Origin: Pedobacter roseus
Lineage (GTDB): Bacteria; Bacteroidota; Bacteroidia; Sphingobacteriales; Sphingobacteriaceae
NCBI RefSeq assembly: GCF_014395225.1
Contig: NZ_CP060723.1
Span: forward strand, 2,170,001 to 2,234,000
DNA: 64,000 nucleotides
Direction: 5' to 3'
The notes below the pieces were generated by a model. That model was not told the origin of the DNA, did not search any database, and saw nothing but the letters and a program-made list of their open reading frames with translations. Position numbers and translations under genes: made by a program. Numbering within the stretch: the stretch's first letter is position 1; every line of letters starts with the position of its first letter. Below are positions 32,926 through 43,108 of this stretch, piece after piece.

Positions 32926-34170
32926 TTATAGGCTTGCCAATTCTGCGGCAAAAACATTTTCACTCAATTGCTCTTGTTTGTAAATCTGTCTGCCGGTATA
33001 GGCAACAAAAACAGATTGATCTAAAAGCAAATCACGGTTTTTAATCAAACTTTCTAACTTAACGGTTCCAACCACATATTTATAGCTGCTGGCCGCATAA
33101 CGCTCGCTGATGTTATCAAATTCCAATAAAGTAATCAGATCTTCATCTGCATAGCGCAAATAAACTTCTAAAAGAATTTCTTCTGTATGTTTTACCCCGT
33201 TTTCTGAATGGTATTTTTTATACTCATAACGGTAATCGTAACGTAAAGCCGCAATATCAGATAGTACAGCTGCACCAGTAGGGTGACCACCGGCACCTTT
33301 ACCATAAAAGAACTGTTTATCTGCAAAAGCCGCCTGAACTGCAACTGCATTATACTCGTTTTCTACGTTGTAAAGAAAATCATCTTTAGCAACCAGTTTT
33401 GGCAATACGTAAGTCACAATGTCTTTTGTGTTTACTTTACGTGCTGTAGGTACCAACTTAATTTTAAAATTTTTCTCACGGGCATATTTAATATCATGCT
33501 GAGAAAGGTTCTGTATACCAATGTTTAAAATAGCATCAGGATTTACAAATAAACCATAAGCATGCGCGGTAGCAATAGCCAGTTTGTATTTCGGATCATA
33601 ACCTCCCACATCCAAAATGGGGTCGGTTTCTGCAAAACCTAAATCCTGTGCCTCTTTTAATGCTGAATCGTAACTTTGGTTTTCATTAAATATTTTCGAA
33701 AGGATATAATTAGATGATCCGTTAAAAATACCACTCAGGGCATGGAACAATTCATTGTCGTAATACTCTTCCAGGTTACGGATAATTGGAATACTGCCGC
33801 AAACTGCGCCCTCGTATAAAAGGGAAGTACCATGTTCCTGCTGCAAATCAACCAATTCCTTTAAATGTGTCGCGATCATTTTTTTATTCGCCGAGACTAC
33901 ATTTTTCCCATTTTTTAAGGCTGTAGTTACAATTTCGTATGCAGCATCAGCATCATTGATCAATTCTACAATGGTATTGATCTCTGTGTTATTTAATATT
34001 TCGTTACGATCAGTTGTAAACAGGTCTTTGTTTAAAGTACGTTTCTTCCTTGGATCTTTTATCGCAATTTTGATAATCTCCAGGTTCAGGTTCTGGCTTT
34101 GGATAATATCCAATAAGCCTTGTCCTACAACCCCGAAACCAAATAAACCGATTTTTAAATTCTTACTCAT
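32926..34170 (-). CDS. hom: Homoserine dehydrogenase
   Basis: Reduces aspartate semialdehyde to homoserine, the branch point to methionine and threonine. From ATG 34170 the protein has 414 residues. The NAD(P)-binding start LKIGLFGFGVVGQGLLDII is followed by VVSANKKMIATHL, the catalytic-domain block YEGAVCGSIPIIRNLEEYYDNE and LSGIFNGSSNYIL (near 135), and EAQDLGFAETDPILDVGGYDPKYKLAI with the catalytic lysine. A C-terminal ACT-like part follows. Last gene of the metY-metX-hom unit, so homoserine supply is tied to methionine synthesis. Confidence 0.94.
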   Translation of the reverse strand: MSKNLKIGLFGFGVVGQGLLDIIQSQNLNLEIIKIAIKDPRKKRTLNKDLFTTDRNEILNNTEINTIVELINDADAAYEIVTTALKNGKNVVSANKKMIATHLKELVDLQQEHGTSLLYEGAVCGSIPIIRNLEEYYDNELFHALSGIFNGSSNYILSKIFNENQSYDSALKEAQDLGFAETDPILDVGGYDPKYKLAIATAHAYGLFVNPDAILNIGIQNLSQHDIKYAREKNFKIKLVPTARKVNTKDIVTYVLPKLVAKDDFLYNVENEYNAVAVQAAFADKQFFYGKGAGGHPTGAAVLSDIAALRYDYRYEYKKYHSENGVKHTEEILLEVYLRYADEDLITLLEFDNISERYAASSYKYVVGTVKLESLIKNRDLLLDQSVFVAYTGRQIYKQEQLSENVFAAELASL

Positions 34171-34296
34171 TGTTATTTTGTGATTACACAGATAGGAGGA
34201 TTGCACCGATACTAACTGTTCTTATTTTTGTAATTTGTTTTAAATTTTGTTTAGACATCCAATTCCTTACCTTCCGCCTTTATACCCTCAACCTCT

Positions 34297-35394
34297 CTAG
34301 GCAGTATGCTGCAATTTGATGATCTTTTTATCCCGACTTTCCTTGATAAAATTTCCGATTACATTGGTCAGGGCATCTGTTTCGATCAGGAAACCATCAT
34401 GTCCATAATCAGAATGTAAAGCGGTAAATTCTGCTCTGGTAATATGATCAGCTAGATACTTTTGTTCTGATAGTGGAAATAAAACATCGTTTTCAATACC
34501 GATTACCAAGGTATTTGCGGTGATCAGTTTCAAAGCATCAGCAATACTTTTGCGGTTTCGGCCAACATTGTGGCTATCCATTGCTTTCGTTAAATAATAA
34601 TAGCTATATGCATTAAAACGGTTAATCAGCTTTTCTCCCTGGTAATTCTGGTAAGAAGAAGAGCGGAAATTATCGGTTTTATCATTTACACTTTCTACCT
34701 GGGTACTTCCATAAGCGCTATAGGTTCTGTAACTTAATAGTGCAATGCTTCGTGCCGTTTTTAAACCTTTGCTGCCACCATTGGGTTGGTTTGCGTAAAA
34801 AGTTCTGTCGGTAGTAATGGCCAAACGCTGACTTTCGTTAAACGCGATACCCCATGGAGAATGGGCTGCATTAGTCGCAATTAAAATCAGGTTTTCGATT
34901 TTATTGGGTTCCGAAATGCTCCACTCAACAGCTTGTTGTCCGCCTAATGAACCACCAATTAACAGTTTTATATAATCGATGCCCAAATGAGTAGCTAACA
35001 ACTGGTGTGCCGAAACCATATCGCGTATGGTAAACTGCGGAAACGAAAGGTAATAAGGCAGGCCATTTACCGGATTGGTATTCAGCGGACTTGTACTTCC
35101 ATAATGAGAACCCAAAACATTTGCACAAACTATATAATGCTCCTCTGGATTGAACAAGGCATTTTCACCGAATAAACCTTCCCACCATTCAAAGACATCC
35201 GCATTAGCCGTAAGCGCGTGGCAAACCCAGATTACATTATCTTTATTGGCATTTAATTTACCATAAGTTTGATAGGCAATCTGCAGGTTGCGGATTTTTT
35301 TTCCGCTTTCTAATTTAAATTGTTTATTATAACTATATGTTGACGCAAAATTTCCCGAAGTAGATTTTACATTATCTTTTTTACTGTTGTGCAT
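34297..35394 (-). CDS. metX: Homoserine O-acetyltransferase
   Basis: Transfers acetyl from acetyl-CoA to homoserine. A 365-residue alpha/beta hydrolase fold: nucleophile Ser149 in GGSLGGQQ, the late Asp in IENDVLFPLS (near 312) and His in SDYGHDGFLIE (near 341) form the catalytic triad. The start has RNLQIAYQTYGKLN and VCHALTANADV (oxyanion region near 57). The loop GGSLGGQ differs slightly from the common GGSMGGM. Product O-acetylhomoserine is used by the metY product encoded directly upstream (44 bp gap). Confidence 0.94.
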   Translation of the reverse strand: MHNSKKDNVKSTSGNFASTYSYNKQFKLESGKKIRNLQIAYQTYGKLNANKDNVIWVCHALTANADVFEWWEGLFGENALFNPEEHYIVCANVLGSHYGSTSPLNTNPVNGLPYYLSFPQFTIRDMVSAHQLLATHLGIDYIKLLIGGSLGGQQAVEWSISEPNKIENLILIATNAAHSPWGIAFNESQRLAITTDRTFYANQPNGGSKGLKTARSIALLSYRTYSAYGSTQVESVNDKTDNFRSSSYQNYQGEKLINRFNAYSYYYLTKAMDSHNVGRNRKSIADALKLITANTLVIGIENDVLFPLSEQKYLADHITRAEFTALHSDYGHDGFLIETDALTNVIGNFIKESRDKKIIKLQHTA

Positions 35395-35438
35395 TTTGTA
35401 ATGTTGTTGTTGTTAAAAAGCCCTTAATGGGGCAGAAT

Positions 35439-36809
<1,371 letters not shown>

Positions 36810-36827
36810 TTAGGTTGATCCTAAAAC

Positions 36828-36864
36828 CTGGCAGGGCGTATCCCGATTTCTCGGGACCTTCCAG
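36828..36864 (-). terminator. Strong leader hairpin before metY (possible attenuator)
   Basis: On the minus strand CTGGAAGG and CCTGCCAG form the outer stem and TCCCGA/TCGGGA the inner one, followed by TTTTAGG. It lies between the Cys-rich ORF and metY. The U-run is short, so it may be a terminator or a translational block. Confidence 0.5.
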
Positions 36865-36896
36865 TTTGAAAGAAACAAAAAAGGAAGATTTTTAAA

Positions 36897-37025
36897 TTAC
36901 TGTATGCAACAGCACATACAAGTAACCGCACGCATATCGCAACAAATAAAAGAAATAGAAAATTGTTCTACTTTTTTCGGTTTTGCACTGGGCTCGCTTG
37001 GCGATTGAAGATTTAATGTTTTCAT
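36897..37025 (-). CDS. 42-residue cysteine-rich leader ORF between SAM riboswitch and metY
   Basis: ATG at 37025 lies about nine bases after the riboswitch's last helix. The frame reads MKTLNLQSPSEPSAKPKKVE, a Phe/Ser/Ile middle, and ends CCDMRAVTCMCCCIQ before TAA at 36897. Six cysteines fall in the last 15 residues, including a run of three. No known family is recognised. The cysteine clump at the end, placed ahead of a hairpin and a sulfide-assimilation operon, is what a cysteine-sensing leader peptide would look like. A small metal- or sulfur-binding peptide is the alternative. Translation is not shown. Confidence 0.55.
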   Translation of the reverse strand: MKTLNLQSPSEPSAKPKKVEQFSISFICCDMRAVTCMCCCIQ

Positions 37026-37033
37026 CAGTTCTA

Positions 37034-37143
37034 ATTTATATCTCCGAACAACACCTTGTTATCCGGTCAGGAATTGGCACCTTCTCTTTCTGAGGGTTGC
37101 CAGTGGGTCATCGAGCCAGTCTCTCGCCACTTCTTTATAAATC
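37034..37143 (-). promoter_or_regulatory. SAM-I (S-box) riboswitch
   Basis: On the minus strand the conserved S-box core is clear: GAGAGACTGGCTCGATGACC, CACTGGCAACCCTC, GAGAAGGTGCCAATTCCTG. P1 is formed by TTTATA near 37141 and TATAAA near 37035. High S-adenosylmethionine should turn down the downstream metY-metX-hom genes; the ATG of the Cys-rich ORF is the first start codon after the aptamer. A plus-strand frame over this stretch is a shadow. Confidence 0.93.
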
Positions 37144-37356
37144 AACCCGTGAAGATTGACTTTTATTTAGCTTTCTGCCAAATAATATTTCAAATGTCTG
37201 AATTTAATTTTAATCCACAAAATAAAATTTTGATTTTAAATTAACTTCCTATAAATGAACTTCTTATTTTTATCTTAAGTTTATCGTTAAAAACTTTTAA
37301 TATAAAATTAACGCTTAATATTCTAAGTTTGTGCATCCTATCTAAATCGTAACTTC

Positions 37357-38370
37357 ATGAAAAACACAAAATCCCTATGTTTAGGGCTATTATTTATAGT
37401 AGCAGGCTTAAACAATGTAAACGCTCAATTTGGAGGTTTAAAAGACAAATTATTAAAAGTGGGTACGGCCCAGGGTGCTAAAGCTTTAGGCGTAGATAAG
37501 TTTTTAAAACAGCCTGCTGCCATTACCACCAGTTTTGAAGATGTAAACAGGGAAGGCGAAAAAATGCCAGACTTTATTACTTCTTTAAAATTAAAAGCTC
37601 AGCCTTTATATTTATTACCTAAAAACCCTGAAGGTGGTTTCGTGCTCTGCGAAGGTCTTTATGAGATGACCAATAAAAGTTATTGTTTAAAGGCCGGAAC
37701 TTTTGCGCCATCAAAAGGAGATGGTTACATGTTTGCCCCGGTTTTAGGCCCGAAAGAAGAAATTGTGGTTTCTATTTTAAAGAGTGCCGAAAAACACCCT
37801 GAAGTAGAACAGCACGACATACAAGCGCTACTCTGGACCATTATTGCCAGAACAAAATTTGCCGATTATAACGGACAGGTTAAAGTAACCGCCATTAAAC
37901 TATTAACACCTAAACAACTTACACAATTAGAAGGTGGTGCCCTGGGTATTTTACCTTTTGATGTGATGGAAAAAGCCAAAGATCAATTGCCATCAGGCGT
38001 GAGGGCAGTTTTCGAGGCAGAGAATAATATTCGCCAATTGGTAGCTTCAGGCAATTATACTTACGCCGACATGGAAAAATATGCCATTGTTGCCGGCATG
38101 GCGCCACCAAGGAGCGATGTACCAAGTGGTATCTGGACGAAACATCCTGACGGCTATTATTTACGTTATTTTCCTTCAGGATATTCGATTACCAAAGTTC
38201 AGATTTATGTGCCAAAAGAATTGTTGGCCAATGGAACAAAACTTATTTATGATGCTGCAGGAGATATTGCTTGTCCCGCCAATACAGGATCGCAACGTTT
38301 GGCACAGACCAATGAGCCATTGGAGGCAAATTATTCGTTAAAGTTGACTACGGTTTGTAATCCTAAGTAA
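37357..38370 (+). CDS. Secreted protein of unknown function
   Basis: A 337-residue protein with an N-terminal signal (SLCLGLLFIVAGLNNVNAQ). The mature part carries GGLKDKLLKVGTAQGAKALGVDKFL, an amphipathic start, then FEDVNREGEKMPDF and a long mixed region with GGFVLCEGLYEMTNKSYCLKAGT and GGALGILPFDVMEKAK. Two cysteines (in VLCEG and SYCLK) and two near the end may pair. No family recognised. It is divergent from the metY leader, alone, with a terminator after it. Confidence 0.75.
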   Translation: MKNTKSLCLGLLFIVAGLNNVNAQFGGLKDKLLKVGTAQGAKALGVDKFLKQPAAITTSFEDVNREGEKMPDFITSLKLKAQPLYLLPKNPEGGFVLCEGLYEMTNKSYCLKAGTFAPSKGDGYMFAPVLGPKEEIVVSILKSAEKHPEVEQHDIQALLWTIIARTKFADYNGQVKVTAIKLLTPKQLTQLEGGALGILPFDVMEKAKDQLPSGVRAVFEAENNIRQLVASGNYTYADMEKYAIVAGMAPPRSDVPSGIWTKHPDGYYLRYFPSGYSITKVQIYVPKELLANGTKLIYDAAGDIACPANTGSQRLAQTNEPLEANYSLKLTTVCNPK

Positions 38371-38377
38371 GTTTTAA

Positions 38378-38408
38378 GGCCTCGCAGGTTTTTAAAAACT
38401 GCGAGGTC
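38378..38408. terminator. CCTCGCAGGT-type hairpin, bidirectional terminator
   Basis: GGCCTCGCAGGTTTTT and AAAAACTGCGAGGTC form a long stem between two converging genes. The same stem sequence makes the split inverted repeat at 45198-45278. Confidence 0.8.
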
Positions 38409-38416
38409 TAATTAAA

Positions 38417-39532
38417 TTAACCCAGTGCCTGCTCTAAATCGGCAATAATATCATCTACATGCTCTAATCCTACTGAAATGCGGAGCAAATTTTTAGGTGT
38501 TTTGCTATCAGGCCCTTCAACCGAATAACGGTGTTCAATTAAACTCTCTACACCACCTAAACTCGTTGCCTGTGCAAATAGTTGAACTTTATTTACCACT
38601 TTATGAGCAGCTTCTACGTCGCCCTTAACTAAAAACGACATCATTCCACTAAAATCTTTCATCTGTTTTTTGGCAATTGCATGCTGTGGGTGACTTTCCA
38701 ACCCGGGATAAAACACAGCTTCTACATTAGGATGTCCGTTTAAATAGTCGGCTACTTTTTTTCCGTTTTCGCAATGGCCTTTCATGCGGTAGGCCAGGGT
38801 TTTAATGCTACGGGTTAATAAAAAGCAATCGAAAGGAGAGGGCACCGCGCCGCCAGTTTGCTGTATATTTTTGATGCGATCCCATAATTCATCTTTTTTG
38901 GCCGTAATTAAAATCCCACCAAGTACATCACTATGACCACCTAAATATTTGGTACTGCTGTGCATTACCATATCAGCGCCTAATAAAATCGGATTCTGTA
39001 AAATCGGAGAAGCAAAGGTGCTGTCGCAAACCAAAATGATATTTTTAGCTTTAGCAATTTTGGCAATTTCTTCAATATCTGTAACCTTAAGCAAAGGGTT
39101 TGAGGGCGTTTCAATCCAGATCAACTGCGTATTCGGTTTAATACTGTTCTCTATCAGTTTTAAATCGGTTTGATCGACAAAATCGAACGCTAAACTTTCG
39201 TTAAAAATGGTAAGCAATTGTTTTTTTATCCCCCAGTACATGTCGTCAGGTGCAATAATATGGCTACCAGGTTTTAATGCCTGGAACATGGCCAATCCAC
39301 AGGTATTGCCTGATGAAAAGGCCGCTGCATCTTCACCATATTCTAATTTAGCTACAGTGTTTTCTAAAGCAGACCGGTTTGGATTACTTACCCTGCTATA
39401 CATGTGCCCACCCGGGTAACCTCCGTCTTCGCCCCGAAAAAAAGTTGTGCTCAGATTAAGTGGTGGCGTAACATCACCTGTGGCTGTTTTTATAAGATTA
39501 GAGGCGTGAATAGCAAGGGTTTCGGGTTTCAT
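38417..39532 (-). CDS. Cystathionine gamma-synthase/lyase family PLP enzyme
   Basis: A 371-residue trans-sulfuration enzyme. Motifs: LAIHASNLIKTATGDVTPPLNLSTTF (5-30), YSRVSNPNRSALENTVAKLEYGEDAAAFSSG (44-74), catalytic lysine in HSSTKYLGGHSDVLGG (about 190-205). It lacks the long insertion of MetY, so it makes or cleaves cystathionine. Whether it is MetB, MetC or a lyase cannot be told from these motifs. It is not in the metY operon and no riboswitch precedes it. Confidence 0.88.
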   Translation of the reverse strand: MKPETLAIHASNLIKTATGDVTPPLNLSTTFFRGEDGGYPGGHMYSRVSNPNRSALENTVAKLEYGEDAAAFSSGNTCGLAMFQALKPGSHIIAPDDMYWGIKKQLLTIFNESLAFDFVDQTDLKLIENSIKPNTQLIWIETPSNPLLKVTDIEEIAKIAKAKNIILVCDSTFASPILQNPILLGADMVMHSSTKYLGGHSDVLGGILITAKKDELWDRIKNIQQTGGAVPSPFDCFLLTRSIKTLAYRMKGHCENGKKVADYLNGHPNVEAVFYPGLESHPQHAIAKKQMKDFSGMMSFLVKGDVEAAHKVVNKVQLFAQATSLGGVESLIEHRYSVEGPDSKTPKNLLRISVGLEHVDDIIADLEQALG

Positions 39533-39655
39533 GATTATGGGTGTTAAACGAAATAATTTTAGGATGCAATTTAATAATTTGCCGCTAATTTAAGGTTCGT
39601 TATGGTTTTGGCAAGATTTATGTAACAAGTTTGTCGAAATTTAATTAAACAAAAG

Positions 39656-40150
39656 ATGAAAAGATTATTTATAGCTATCGCAATAGCATGTTCTACTTTA
39701 GTAATGTTACAAAGTTGTAATACCGCAAAAAGGGTAACTGCTGGTGTTACGGGTAGCAGAGGTACAGTTGTTCGCGACTGGGTAGTAAGTAATGTAGCTT
39801 TAGAAGGTTTACCTGATGGCGCCGTACAAGGCTTATTTGGCGAAAAATCTTACAAATGTTTTCAAGGCAGTACATGGAACTTAACCAATAGCGGTAATGG
39901 TTCTTACACTTTACCAGCATCAAGCGCTTGTGGTTCGGTAATGCAGACTATTTTCTGGTCAGCTGCGCCTAAAGATCAGACTTTCCAGTTTAAAAAAATC
40001 TATGAAGGTGATAAAGCTAAAAACGTAACAGAAGGTTACCGTTTAGTATTAACTGATCTTTCAAGCACACAGATGATTTTAAAATCACCTATCGAATTCG
40101 GTGGCAAAACTGCAAACATCGTTTTAACGTTTGTGCCTGCAGCAAGATAG
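39656..40150 (+). CDS. Lipocalin-like small lipoprotein
   Basis: A 164-residue lipoprotein with signal FIAIAIACSTLVMLQSC. The mature part reads RDWVVSNVALEGLPDGAVQGLFGEKSYKCFQGSTWNLTNSGNGSYTL, then ACGSVMQTIFWSAAPKDQTFQFKKI and strands to the end, a lipocalin-like barrel outline. Two cysteines (YKCFQ, SACGS) likely form a disulfide. Common in Bacteroidota outer membranes; ligand unknown. A clear terminator follows. Confidence 0.75.
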   Translation: MKRLFIAIAIACSTLVMLQSCNTAKRVTAGVTGSRGTVVRDWVVSNVALEGLPDGAVQGLFGEKSYKCFQGSTWNLTNSGNGSYTLPASSACGSVMQTIFWSAAPKDQTFQFKKIYEGDKAKNVTEGYRLVLTDLSSTQMILKSPIEFGGKTANIVLTFVPAAR

Positions 40151-40185
40151 TGAGATGAAAAATATCAACCTGTGAAAAACATATA

Positions 40186-40212
40186 AAGCACTTCTGCAAA
40201 GAGGTGCTTTTT
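40186..40212 (+). terminator. Intrinsic terminator
   Basis: AAGCACTTC and GAGGTGCTT stem with loop TGCAAA, followed by TTTTTTG, downstream of the small lipoprotein gene. Confidence 0.85.
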
Positions 40213-40264
40213 TGTTTGATGATCATTAACCATTTGTTCGGTTGATTGCTAGGTGCGGGAGCCT

Positions 40265-40290
40265 CACCAATGACTAATGAACCAATGAAC
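40265..40290. repeat. CCAATGA-type degenerate intergenic repeat
   Basis: ACCAATGACTAATGAACC and CAATGAAC. Same motif as 52746-52770 and inverted pieces at 20168-20253. Confidence 0.65.
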
Positions 40291-40372
40291 TATTCTACTA
40301 ATCTTTGTTTGTTACAAGAAAATGATTTTCAAATCACCTCATTATTGTATTTTTGTTCAAAATAAATCAGGA

Positions 40373-41566
40373 ATGAATACAACTGAGCAAGTTGAAAAAA
40401 TATTAGCTGATACCAATTTATCAACTGAATTACAAAACATAGCACACAAAGTTCTTCACGGAGAGCGCATTACATTTGATGAAGGTGTGCATCTTTACGA
40501 ACATGCCGAACTAGGTTACCTGGGGGTTCTCGCAAATTACATCCGTGAGAAAAAACACGGCGATAAAACTTATTTTAATCGCAATTTCCATTTAGAACCA
40601 ACCAATCTTTGTGTTTACGACTGCAAATTCTGCTCGTATTCGCGTTTAATCAAACAAAAAGAGGAAGGCTGGGCTTTAACCATGGAGCAAATGCTCGATA
40701 TTGTTAAAAAATACGATGGAGAACTGGTAACGGAAGTGCATATCGTTGGAGGCGTGCTTCCACAATATGATGTGGCATTTTATTCGGCATTGTTTACCGC
40801 GATTAAACAACATCGCCCTGATTTGCATGTAAAAGCATTAACACCTGTAGAGTATCACTATATTTTCAAAAAAGCTAAAATCGATTACGCAACAGGTATG
40901 CGTTTAATGAAAGAAGCCGGATTGGAATCAATACCAGGTGGTGGTGCAGAGATTTTCCATCCAGAAATCAGGGAGCAGATTGCCAAAGATAAATGTACTG
41001 GTCAGCAGTGGTTGGATATACATGAAGAATGGCACAAATTAGGTATGCGTAGTAATGCGACCATGCTATACGGGCATATTGAAAAATACTGGCACCGCGT
41101 AGATCACATGGAGAAACTTCGTGAACTGCAGGACCGTACCGGTGGTTTCCAGACTTTTATACCCTTAAAATTCAGAAATCAGCATAACCAGATGAGTAAT
41201 GTGCCTGAAACTTCAGTAATTGAAGATTTAAGAAATTATGCCATTGCCCGTATCTATATGGATAACTTCGATCACATTAAAGCTTATTGGGCAATGATCA
41301 GTCGCGAAACCGCTCAGTTATCTTTAAATTATGGTGTGGATGATATCGACGGTACTTTGGATGATACCACAAAAATATATTCAATGGCCGGTGCAGAAGA
41401 ACAGACGCCTGCAATGAGCACTAAAGAACTGGTTAATCTGATTAAACAGGTTGGTAGAAAGGCGATAGAACGCGATACACTATATAATGTGGTTACCGAT
41501 TTTGAAGGTGTAGTTTTCGAAGAAGAGAAGAAACCGCAATATTATAAATTACCAGTGGTGAATTAA
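40373..41566 (+). CDS. mqnE: Aminofutalosine synthase (radical SAM)
   Basis: Joins enolpyruvyl-benzoate to SAM in the futalosine route to menaquinone. From ATG 40373 the protein has 397 residues. The radical SAM cluster site is CVYDCKFCSYS (about 71-81), C-x3-C-x2-C, followed by EVHIVGGVLPQYDVAFY and GGGAEIFHPEIREQI, typical of MqnE and CofH relatives. The nearby mqnA gene settles MqnE over CofH. An earlier in-frame start would lie in the upstream repeat region. Confidence 0.93.
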   Translation: MNTTEQVEKILADTNLSTELQNIAHKVLHGERITFDEGVHLYEHAELGYLGVLANYIREKKHGDKTYFNRNFHLEPTNLCVYDCKFCSYSRLIKQKEEGWALTMEQMLDIVKKYDGELVTEVHIVGGVLPQYDVAFYSALFTAIKQHRPDLHVKALTPVEYHYIFKKAKIDYATGMRLMKEAGLESIPGGGAEIFHPEIREQIAKDKCTGQQWLDIHEEWHKLGMRSNATMLYGHIEKYWHRVDHMEKLRELQDRTGGFQTFIPLKFRNQHNQMSNVPETSVIEDLRNYAIARIYMDNFDHIKAYWAMISRETAQLSLNYGVDDIDGTLDDTTKIYSMAGAEEQTPAMSTKELVNLIKQVGRKAIERDTLYNVVTDFEGVVFEEEKKPQYYKLPVVN

Positions 41567-41664
41567 GGATTGAATTAGAGAATGACCGAATGAGTGAATG
41601 AGGATATTGAGCGTTAAATTTAACATTCAATAACTCAAAAATCTCTCATTCAATAATTAATTAG

Positions 41665-42288
41665 ATGAAGGAAATATACATCATACGCCACGGCGAAACG
41701 GAACTTAACAGAAAAGGCATAGTACAGGGCAGAGGTATAAATTCTGACTTAAATGATTTAGGCAGGGCACAAGCGGAGGCTTTTTACCAGACTTACAAAG
41801 ACATTCCTTTTGATAAGATATACACTTCGGATTTAAAACGTACCTGGCAAACGGTTCAGAAGTTTATTGATTCGGAATTGCCTTGGGAAAAACTTTCGGG
41901 CTTAGATGAGTTGGCCTGGGGTGTTTGGGAAGGAAAACCGAATACCGAAGATGCACGGGATGCTTTCCGTGAGATGTTACAGAGCTGGGAGAATGGCGAT
42001 TATACCGCTCATTTTGATGGTGGTGAAAGCGTACAGGATGTTTATGAACGTTTAAAACAACCCATGGAAGTTTTAATGACGCGGCCAGAAGAAAAAACTG
42101 TGCTGATTTGTATGCACGGCAGGGCAATGCGAGTTTTTCTATGCTTATTATTGGGGAAGCCATTGAGCGAAATGACCGAATTCCCACATCAGAATACTGT
42201 GCTTTATAAAATGGGTTTCGAAAACGGGAAATTTACTGTTCTCGAATTTAACAGTGCCGTCCATTTAGACGGTTTAGTAATTGAATAA
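41665..42288 (+). CDS. Histidine phosphatase superfamily protein
   Basis: A 207-residue enzyme of the phosphoglycerate-mutase fold. The RHGE motif is IIRHGETELNRKGIVQGRG (residues 6-24, His8), the second conserved arginine in TSDLKRTWQTV, and the late histidine in LICMHGRAMRVF (near 150). It most resembles broad phosphatases rather than glycolytic mutase. It lies between mqnE and mqnA with short gaps, so it may remove a phosphate in or beside menaquinone synthesis, but no such step is known for it. Confidence 0.88.
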   Translation: MKEIYIIRHGETELNRKGIVQGRGINSDLNDLGRAQAEAFYQTYKDIPFDKIYTSDLKRTWQTVQKFIDSELPWEKLSGLDELAWGVWEGKPNTEDARDAFREMLQSWENGDYTAHFDGGESVQDVYERLKQPMEVLMTRPEEKTVLICMHGRAMRVFLCLLLGKPLSEMTEFPHQNTVLYKMGFENGKFTVLEFNSAVHLDGLVIE

Positions 42289-42327
42289 TACGCTTATCGC
42301 CAAACGCGAAGCGCAAAATATAACACC

Positions 42328-43053
42328 TTGAATAAGATTAAAATATCGGCTGTTGCTTACACCAACACCAAAGCTTTTATATACGGATTAGAACATTCGG
42401 ACATTATAAATAAAATTGATTTAAGTTTAGATATCCCTTCAGATTGCGCAGCCAAAGTAATTAACGGTCAGGCTGATATCGGGTTAATGCCTGTTGCAGC
42501 AATTCCTTTGGTTCCCAACGCTAACATCGTAGCAGATTACTGCATCGGCAGCGATGGAGGTGTAAATTCTGTATTCATTTTTAGTGAAGTTCCGGCGGCC
42601 GAAATTAAAACGATAAGGCTTGATGCCCATTCGCGCACCTCTAATAATTTAGCCAAAGTATTATTAAAATTCTATTGGAAAAAAGAAGTGGAGTTTACTA
42701 CCGATCCCACTGCAAAAACAGATGCTTTTGTTTTAATAGGAGACAGGACATTTGGTAAAAAGGATGATTTTGCTTATGCTTATGATATGGGTGAGGAGTG
42801 GAAAAACTTTACCGGTTTGCCATTTATGTACGCAGCCTGGGTGGCTAATAAAGAAATCTCTCAGGAATTTAAGACCGAATTTAATAAGGCTTTAAAATTT
42901 GGCCTGGATCATAGAAAGGAAGTATTAGAGGAGTTACCAGCATCGCCAAATTTCGATCTGGAAGACTATTTGTATCATAAACTTCAGTTTGATGTAACTG
43001 ACGACCGTAAAAAGGCATTGAATTTGTTTTTAGGGTATATTGAGCAGTTGTAA
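42328..43053 (+). CDS. mqnA: Chorismate dehydratase (futalosine pathway)
   Basis: Turns chorismate into 3-enolpyruvylbenzoate, the first futalosine-route step. The protein of 241 residues begins KIKISAVAYTNTKAFIYGL, the MqnA start, and shows CAAKVINGQADIGLMPVAAIP (about 36-56) and TRLDAHSRTSNNLAKVLLK-like residues near 95-115. The frame opens with TTG at 42328; no ATG or GTG lies at a fitting place and the first 10 residues match the family, so TTG is preferred. Just 39 bp after the phosphatase gene. Confidence 0.9.
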   Translation: MNKIKISAVAYTNTKAFIYGLEHSDIINKIDLSLDIPSDCAAKVINGQADIGLMPVAAIPLVPNANIVADYCIGSDGGVNSVFIFSEVPAAEIKTIRLDAHSRTSNNLAKVLLKFYWKKEVEFTTDPTAKTDAFVLIGDRTFGKKDDFAYAYDMGEEWKNFTGLPFMYAAWVANKEISQEFKTEFNKALKFGLDHRKEVLEELPASPNFDLEDYLYHKLQFDVTDDRKKALNLFLGYIEQL

Positions 43054-43108
43054 AATAGAATCGCTTTTTACAGAATCAAATCCTAAATTAGCCTAAAATC
43101 CATTTTTA

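Noticed and set aside
37056-37244. 62-codon plus-strand frame over the metY leader
   Set aside because: It lies on the antisense of the SAM-I riboswitch core, whose conserved words explain the sequence; the frame has no protein-like pattern.
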